Below are positions 5,696 through 9,810 of a DNA stretch of 9,810 nt, in pieces. Numbering within the stretch: position 1 is the first letter of the stretch; each line of letters begins with the position of its first letter. The notes beneath the pieces were generated by a model. It did no database searches. It saw only the letters and a program-made list of their open reading frames with translations, and was not told the origin of the DNA. Both the position numbers and the translations under genes were made by a program. This DNA is from Pseudomonadota bacterium (GTDB lineage: Bacteria; Pseudomonadota; Alphaproteobacteria; Rhizobiales; Rhizobiaceae), in the NCBI GenBank assembly GCA_023433855.1, contig JAEYTV010000467.1, forward strand, positions 1 to 9,810, read 5' to 3'.

Positions 5696-7135
5696 GTGAC
5701 CGAAGCGATTCGCTTTCTTCCGCCGCGTCCGGATATCATTGCGCGTCGTGCGACCATCATCGCCGATCTCGACGACCTGTTGCCCGTCGAGTGCCTCATT
5801 CACGAGCCGAGGGAACTGGTACCGTTCGAGACGGACGCCTTCATCTCCTATCGCAAGCTTCCCCTGGCCGTGGTCCTGCCCACCACGACGGCTGAGGTCG
5901 CGGCGGTGATGAAATATTGCCACCGCTACGGTATCCCGGTCGTCCCGCGCGGCGCCGGGACGTCGCTCTCGGGCGGCGCGATACCCCAGGAGGATGCGAT
6001 CGTGCTTGGGCTTTCCAAGATGTCGCGCATCATCGAGGTGGATTACCCGAACCGCACGGCCACGGTTCAGGCCGGTGTCACCAACCTGAGTATTTCGGAG
6101 ACGGTGGGCGTTGACGGTTTTTTCTACGCGCCAGATCCAAGTTCCCAGCTTGCGTGCATCATTGGCGGCAACATTGGCATGAATTCAGGCGGTGCCCACT
6201 GCCTCAAATACGGCGTGACGACCAACAACCTGCTTGGCGTGAAGATGGTGCTGGTAGACGGCACAGTCATTGAACTGGGTGGGAAGCATCTGGATAGCGC
6301 CGGATACGATCTGCTCGGTCTTGTCTGTGGCTCGGAGGGACAACTCGGCATCGTCACCGAGGCAACTGTTCGCCTGATCGCCAAACCCGAGGGTGCGCGC
6401 CCGGTTCTTTTCGGTTTCGATACCTCCGAAGAGGCAGGCTCCTGCGTCACGGACATCATCGCCTCCGGCATCATTCCCGTGGCGATCGAACTCATGGACA
6501 AGCCCGCGATCGAGATCTGCGAAGCCTTCGCGCATGCAGGCTATCCGCTCGACGTGGGAGCCCTTCTTATCGTCGAAGTCGAAGGGTCCGAGGCGGAGAT
6601 GGAGACGATGCTGGCCGGCATCGTCGAGATCGCCCGCCGCCACAGAGTGAAGACGGTGAGGGAAAGCCAGTCGGCCACCGAAGCCGCGCTCATCTGGAAA
6701 GGGCGCAAATCGGCCTTCGGAGCCACTGGACGTATCGCAGACTATATCTGCATGGATGGCACGGTCCCGCTTAGCCAGCTTTCGCATGTTCTCAAGAAGA
6801 CATCCGAAATCACCGACAGGTTCGGGCTGCGGGTTGCCAATGTCTTTCACGCCGGCGACGGTAACATGCATCCCCTGATCCTCTTCAACGCCAACGATCC
6901 CCAGGATGCGGCGAAAGCTGAAGCGGCCGGCAATGAAATCCTGAAGCTTTGCGTTGATGCCGGCGGGTGCCTCACCGGAGAACATGGAGTGGGCATCGAG
7001 AAGCGGGACCTGATGAGCCATCAGTACAGTGAAGTAGATCTGATGCAGCAGATGGCTGTCCGCGCGGCGTTTGACGAAGGCTGGATACTTAATCCGTCGA
7101 AGGTCTTCCCGCTGGATGGACGACCGGCGGCATGA
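5696..7135 (+). CDS. glcD: Glycolate dehydrogenase FAD-linked subunit GlcD
   Basis: 479 residues, GTG start. GlcD is the catalytic flavoprotein of the GlcDEF complex, which oxidises glycolate (and to a lesser degree D-lactate) to glyoxylate at the cytoplasmic face of the inner membrane. The N-terminal FAD_binding_4 (PCMH-type) domain spans about 50-235. It shows PRGAGTSLSGGAIP at 84-97, PDPSSQLACIIGGNIGMNSGG at 147-167 (in two parts) and CGSEGQLGIVTEA at 211-223. The C-terminal FAD-oxidase domain shows HAGDGNMHP at 385-393 (metal/substrate site), GEHGVG at 428-433 and NPSKVFP at 466-472. The length fits the family (E. coli GlcD 499). The stop overlaps the glcE start (ATGA). D-lactate dehydrogenase (Dld) is a close relative, but the presence of glcE and glcF settles the call. 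Confidence 0.96.
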   Translation: MTEAIRFLPPRPDIIARRATIIADLDDLLPVECLIHEPRELVPFETDAFISYRKLPLAVVLPTTTAEVAAVMKYCHRYGIPVVPRGAGTSLSGGAIPQEDAIVLGLSKMSRIIEVDYPNRTATVQAGVTNLSISETVGVDGFFYAPDPSSQLACIIGGNIGMNSGGAHCLKYGVTTNNLLGVKMVLVDGTVIELGGKHLDSAGYDLLGLVCGSEGQLGIVTEATVRLIAKPEGARPVLFGFDTSEEAGSCVTDIIASGIIPVAIELMDKPAIEICEAFAHAGYPLDVGALLIVEVEGSEAEMETMLAGIVEIARRHRVKTVRESQSATEAALIWKGRKSAFGATGRIADYICMDGTVPLSQLSHVLKKTSEITDRFGLRVANVFHAGDGNMHPLILFNANDPQDAAKAEAAGNEILKLCVDAGGCLTGEHGVGIEKRDLMSHQYSEVDLMQQMAVRAAFDEGWILNPSKVFPLDGRPAA

Positions 7136-8337
7136 CCCTGATACCGCACAATGAAACAGATGCGGCATACGTCGTTCGCAATGCCGCGACGCAGGGCAAG
7201 ACGCTTGCGCTTTGCGGCGGAAACACCCGCAGCGGCTTTGGCAATCTCGTCTCGGCAGAAGATACGCTGAGTTCGAGAGGGTTGACGGGCATCGTCGATT
7301 ACGAGCCGGCGGAAATGGTCATGACCGCCAGGGCCGGGACACCTGTCGCCGAGATCGAGGCCGCGCTTGCCGCGAGCGGACAGATGCTGGCGTTCGAGCC
7401 GATGGACCATCGGCCGCTGATGGGAACCTCGGGCGAGCCGACGATCGGCGGCGTCTTCGCCGCGAATGTTTCCGGTCCCCGCCGCTTTGTCGCCGGTGCG
7501 GCCCGGGACAGCCTGCTCGGCATCCGCTTCATCAATGGCCGGGGCGAGATGATACGAGCCGGCGGTCGGGTGATGAAGAACGTCACCGGCCTCGATCTCG
7601 TGAAACTGCTGGCCGGCTCCCATGGCACCCTGGGTTTCCTCACCGAGGTCACCTTCCGCGTATTGCCGGTGCCGCAGGCCGTGGAGACGATCGTCGTCTC
7701 GGACCTTGACGATGCCGCGGCAACGGGGGCGATGGCTACGGCTATGGCCCTGCCGGTGGAGGTATCGGGTTGTGCCCATCTGCCTGCGAGCGTCAAGGGG
7801 CGCTTCCTGGACGGGGCCCTGCCGGGAGGCCAGGTGACCGTCCTGCGTCTGGAGGGGCTCGCCGCATCGGTTGAGGTAAGGGCGGAGAAGCTCATCGAAG
7901 CCATGCGGGCCATCGGACCGGTCTCCCGCCTGGGCGCGGAAGAGAGCCGGGTGCTCTGGAAACAGATCCGTGACGTTCATCCCTACAGCGACGGTACGCA
8001 GAGGCCGCTCTGGCGCGTATCGGTGGCGCCGACGGCGGGCCACCAGTTGATTGCAGCTCTCAGGCTGGAGGCTGGCATCGATGCCTTCTACGATTGGCAG
8101 GGTGGTTTGATCTGGATGCGGATGGAAGCCGATCCGGAAGCCGACCTGTTGCGGCGCTATATCCGAGCACTGGGCGGCGGCCACGCGACACTTCTGCGTG
8201 CTCCCGATGCTGCACGTCAGACGGCTGCGTCATTCGAACCGCTGCCGGACCCGGTCATGGCACTCTCCGTGCGCGTGAAACAGAAACTGGACCCCGGCGG
8301 CATCTTCAGCCCGGGCAAGATGGGGGGGATCCTCTAG
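7132..8337 (+). CDS. glcE: Glycolate dehydrogenase FAD-binding subunit GlcE
   Basis: 401 residues, slightly longer than E. coli GlcE (about 350). It is the second flavin-binding subunit of GlcDEF; its FAD domain resembles that of GlcD but lacks a full C-terminal oxidase domain. Motifs: TLALCGGNTRSGFGN at 24-38, ARAGTPVAEIEAAL at 66-79, GEPTIGGVFAANVSGPRRF at 101-119, GGRVMKNVTGLDL at 144-156 and GSHGTLGFLTEVTFRVLP at 162-179. The end, DPGGIFSPGKM, matches the last strand of the flavin fold. The start overlaps the glcD stop by four bases (ATGA), and no strong ribosome site precedes it, so translation is likely coupled to glcD. The stop shares one base with the glcF start. Confidence 0.95.
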   Translation: MTLIPHNETDAAYVVRNAATQGKTLALCGGNTRSGFGNLVSAEDTLSSRGLTGIVDYEPAEMVMTARAGTPVAEIEAALAASGQMLAFEPMDHRPLMGTSGEPTIGGVFAANVSGPRRFVAGAARDSLLGIRFINGRGEMIRAGGRVMKNVTGLDLVKLLAGSHGTLGFLTEVTFRVLPVPQAVETIVVSDLDDAAATGAMATAMALPVEVSGCAHLPASVKGRFLDGALPGGQVTVLRLEGLAASVEVRAEKLIEAMRAIGPVSRLGAEESRVLWKQIRDVHPYSDGTQRPLWRVSVAPTAGHQLIAALRLEAGIDAFYDWQGGLIWMRMEADPEADLLRRYIRALGGGHATLLRAPDAARQTAASFEPLPDPVMALSVRVKQKLDPGGIFSPGKMGGIL

Positions 8338-9641
8338 TGCAAACCTCCTTCACGCCGGAGCAATTGGCCGATCCTCACGTGGCTGAATCGGAACAGATCC
8401 TGCGCCGCTGTGTCCATTGCGGCTTCTGCACCGCGACCTGTCCCACCTATGTCACGCTTGGAAACGAACTCGACAGTCCGCGGGGCCGCATCTATCTCAT
8501 CAAGGACATGCTCGAAAACGACCGTCCGGCAGATGCCGAGGTCGTCACCCATATCGATCGCTGTCTCTCCTGCCTTGCCTGTACGACGACGTGTCCGTCA
8601 GGAGTGGACTACATGCACCTCGTCGACCACGCCCGTGTCCATATCGAGAAGACCTACCGCCGACCGCTCATGGACCGCGCTGTCCGCAATCTCCTGGCGG
8701 CGGTACTGCCTTATCCGCGGCGGTTCCATGCGGCGCTTGTTCTTGCCAGCTTCGGGCGACCCTTCGCAGCGCTGCTGAAAGGAATGCCGGCCTTGAAACC
8801 TTTAGCCGCCATGCTGGAGCTGGCGCCGAAAGCGGCCCCGAGGCGTTCGCGGGTTCCCACTGCCAATAGCCATACTGCACAGGCCGAAGCGCGCGGCCGG
8901 GTGGCGATCCTGTCGGGATGCGCTCAGTCGGTACTCGATCCCGGCATCAACGAGGCAACGCAGCGCCTTCTCGCAAGGTTCGGTGTCGAGGTCGTGGTGC
9001 CCGAAGGGGAAGGCTGCTGCGGCGCTCTCGTGCACCACATGGGCCGTGAGAGCGAGGCTCTCGAGTTTGCCCGGCGCAATGTCGACGTGTGGAGCCGGGA
9101 GATCGAGATCAGCGGGCTTGATGCCATCATCATCACGGCCTCGGGTTGCGGCACGACGATCAAGGATTATGGACACATGCTGCGCCTTGATCCGGCCTAT
9201 GCCGAGAAGGCGGCCAGGGTCTCCGCGCTTGCAAAAGACGTCACGGAATATCTCGCGACGCTCGACTTGCCGAAGCTGGAATCCAGGCGATTGACCGTTG
9301 CTTATCATTCTGCCTGCTCCCTGCAGCATGGGCAGAAGATCACGCTCCCTCCGAAGAATCTCCTGAAGGGAGCAGGCTTTACGGTCCGGGATCCCGCCGA
9401 AGGGCATCTCTGTTGCGGCTCGGCTGGCACCTACAACATCCTGCAGCCGGAGATTTCCGCGATGCTCAGGACCCGCAAAGTGAAGAACATCGAGGCAACC
9501 CGGCCGGATGTGATTGCGGCCGGCAACATCGGCTGTATGACCCAGATCTCCGCGGGGACTGCAATCCCGGTGGTCCACACGGTGGAGCTGCTCGACTGGG
9601 CCTATGGTGGACCGAAGCCGCCGAAGCTAGCGGTCAGCTGA
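8337..9641 (+). CDS. glcF: Glycolate dehydrogenase iron-sulfur subunit GlcF
   Basis: 434 residues. GlcF is the electron-transfer subunit, passing electrons from the flavin subunits towards the quinone pool. Two 4Fe-4S motifs are seen: C25, C28, C31, C35 (CVHCGFCTATCP) and C76, C79, C82, C86 (CLSCLACTTTCP). Two CCG domains follow: C195 with C227-C228 and C271, and C327 with C359-C360 and C400. This is the heterodisulfide-reductase-type cysteine pattern that may bind further cofactors. I take the GTG at 8337, which shares its G with the glcE stop (TAGTG). The resulting start MQTSFTPEQLADPHVAESE is that of rhizobial GlcF. The same frame is open further upstream to 8094, but that part lies over glcE and has no family likeness. 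A G-rich stretch (GGGGGGGAT) just before is a plausible ribosome site. Confidence 0.96.
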   Translation: MQTSFTPEQLADPHVAESEQILRRCVHCGFCTATCPTYVTLGNELDSPRGRIYLIKDMLENDRPADAEVVTHIDRCLSCLACTTTCPSGVDYMHLVDHARVHIEKTYRRPLMDRAVRNLLAAVLPYPRRFHAALVLASFGRPFAALLKGMPALKPLAAMLELAPKAAPRRSRVPTANSHTAQAEARGRVAILSGCAQSVLDPGINEATQRLLARFGVEVVVPEGEGCCGALVHHMGRESEALEFARRNVDVWSREIEISGLDAIIITASGCGTTIKDYGHMLRLDPAYAEKAARVSALAKDVTEYLATLDLPKLESRRLTVAYHSACSLQHGQKITLPPKNLLKGAGFTVRDPAEGHLCCGSAGTYNILQPEISAMLRTRKVKNIEATRPDVIAAGNIGCMTQISAGTAIPVVHTVELLDWAYGGPKPPKLAVS

Positions 9642-9664
9642 GCGTCGCCAGGGAAGACAGACCC

Positions 9665-9694
9665 TGCTGAAGGCGGCGGTGGCCGCCGTCAGCA
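9665..9694. terminator. Hairpin between glcF and a convergent gene, probable terminator
   Basis: TGCTGA-A-GGCGGC (9665-9677) pairs with GCCGCC-G-TCAGCA (9682-9694): two 6-bp blocks around a single A/G mismatch, closing on a 4-base GGTG loop. It starts 24 bases past the glcF stop and ends 19 bases before the stop of the convergent gene. It is nearly the same read from either strand, so it could serve both. The T-run is weak (TGACCCTCTT on the plus side), so termination may be partial or Rho-assisted. Confidence 0.6.
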
Positions 9695-9712
9695 TGACCC
9701 TCTTGCTGCCGT

Positions 9713-9810
9713 TCATCCGCCGAAGATGGTTCCGAAGATGTCGAGCCCCCGGTCCTGGTAATCGACCTTGCCGTGACGACCTCCGGGGCCGATGACGATG
9801 ACCTTGGAGC
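9713..9810 (-). CDS. 3' end of an unidentified convergent gene
   Basis: Partial. The minus-strand reading open from the right window edge to a TGA at 9715-9713 encodes 31 residues: SKVIVIGPGGRHGKVDYQDR (20) then GLDIFGTIFGG. Codons are GC-rich at the third position, as in the neighbours, and the reading ends after a hairpin-flanked convergent gap, which makes it plausible as a true gene end. I do not recognise the protein. Its start and most of its length lie outside the window. Confidence 0.5.
   Translation of the reverse strand, partial: SKVIVIGPGGRHGKVDYQDRGLDIFGTIFGG

Noticed and set aside
6185..8184. Long minus-strand open frames antisense to glcD and glcE (327 and 387 residues)
   Set aside because: They are the mirror of GC-rich codon use in glcD and glcE; they have no motifs or ribosome sites, and the plus-strand genes are certain.
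8094..8336. Upstream extension of glcF in the same frame
   Set aside because: It lies entirely over glcE, has no likeness to GlcF, and the GTG at 8337 gives the family's usual N-terminus.

Overview
The window is ordinary, dense, high-GC bacterial chromosome. It most likely comes from an alphaproteobacterium of the order Hyphomicrobiales (Rhizobiales). The reasons are the plant/alphaproteobacterial type of glutamate-cysteine ligase, a GlcF that begins with the QTSFTPEQLADPHVAESE leader that I recall from rhizobial homologues, and the GC-rich third codon positions. I cannot name a genus from sequence alone. I see no insertion sequences, phage genes, CRISPR arrays, tRNAs or rRNAs.

Layout. Five genes lie on the minus strand. 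In transcription order they are a Nudix hydrolase (5404-4898), a long PiT-family anion/phosphate permease (4783-3278), the 16S rRNA m3U1498 methyltransferase RsmE (3265-2528), glutamate-cysteine ligase GshA (2405-1032) and a methionine-rich DUF937-type protein of unknown function (944-78). The permease and rsmE are 12 bases apart, and the rsmE ribosome binding site abuts the permease stop, so these two are almost certainly cotranscribed. The other gaps are 87 to 122 bases, so the whole row could be one operon or several short units. Bases 40-69 hold a rho-independent terminator that points to the right and presumably closes a plus-strand gene lying left of the window.

Diverging from the Nudix gene across a 291-base intergenic region is glcD-glcE-glcF on the plus strand (5696-9641). 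These encode the three subunits of the membrane-associated glycolate dehydrogenase. Their junctions are ATGA (glcD/glcE) and TAGTG (glcE/glcF), so translation is coupled and the subunits are probably made in proportion. Together they oxidise glycolate to glyoxylate: GlcD and GlcE are flavoproteins of the FAD_binding_4 type, and GlcF carries two 4Fe-4S clusters and two CCG domains that pass electrons towards the quinone pool. No glcC-type regulator, glcB malate synthase or glycolate permease gene is in view. A strong, nearly symmetric hairpin follows glcF and separates it from the 3' end of a convergent, unidentified minus-strand gene that runs off the right edge.

I looked for an undescribed system and did not find a convincing one. 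The points most worth a second look are the internally repeated, Met-rich DUF937 protein next to gshA, the substrate of the PiT permease, a Nudix box lacking its first glutamate, and a few short dyads and repeats in the two regulatory gaps.
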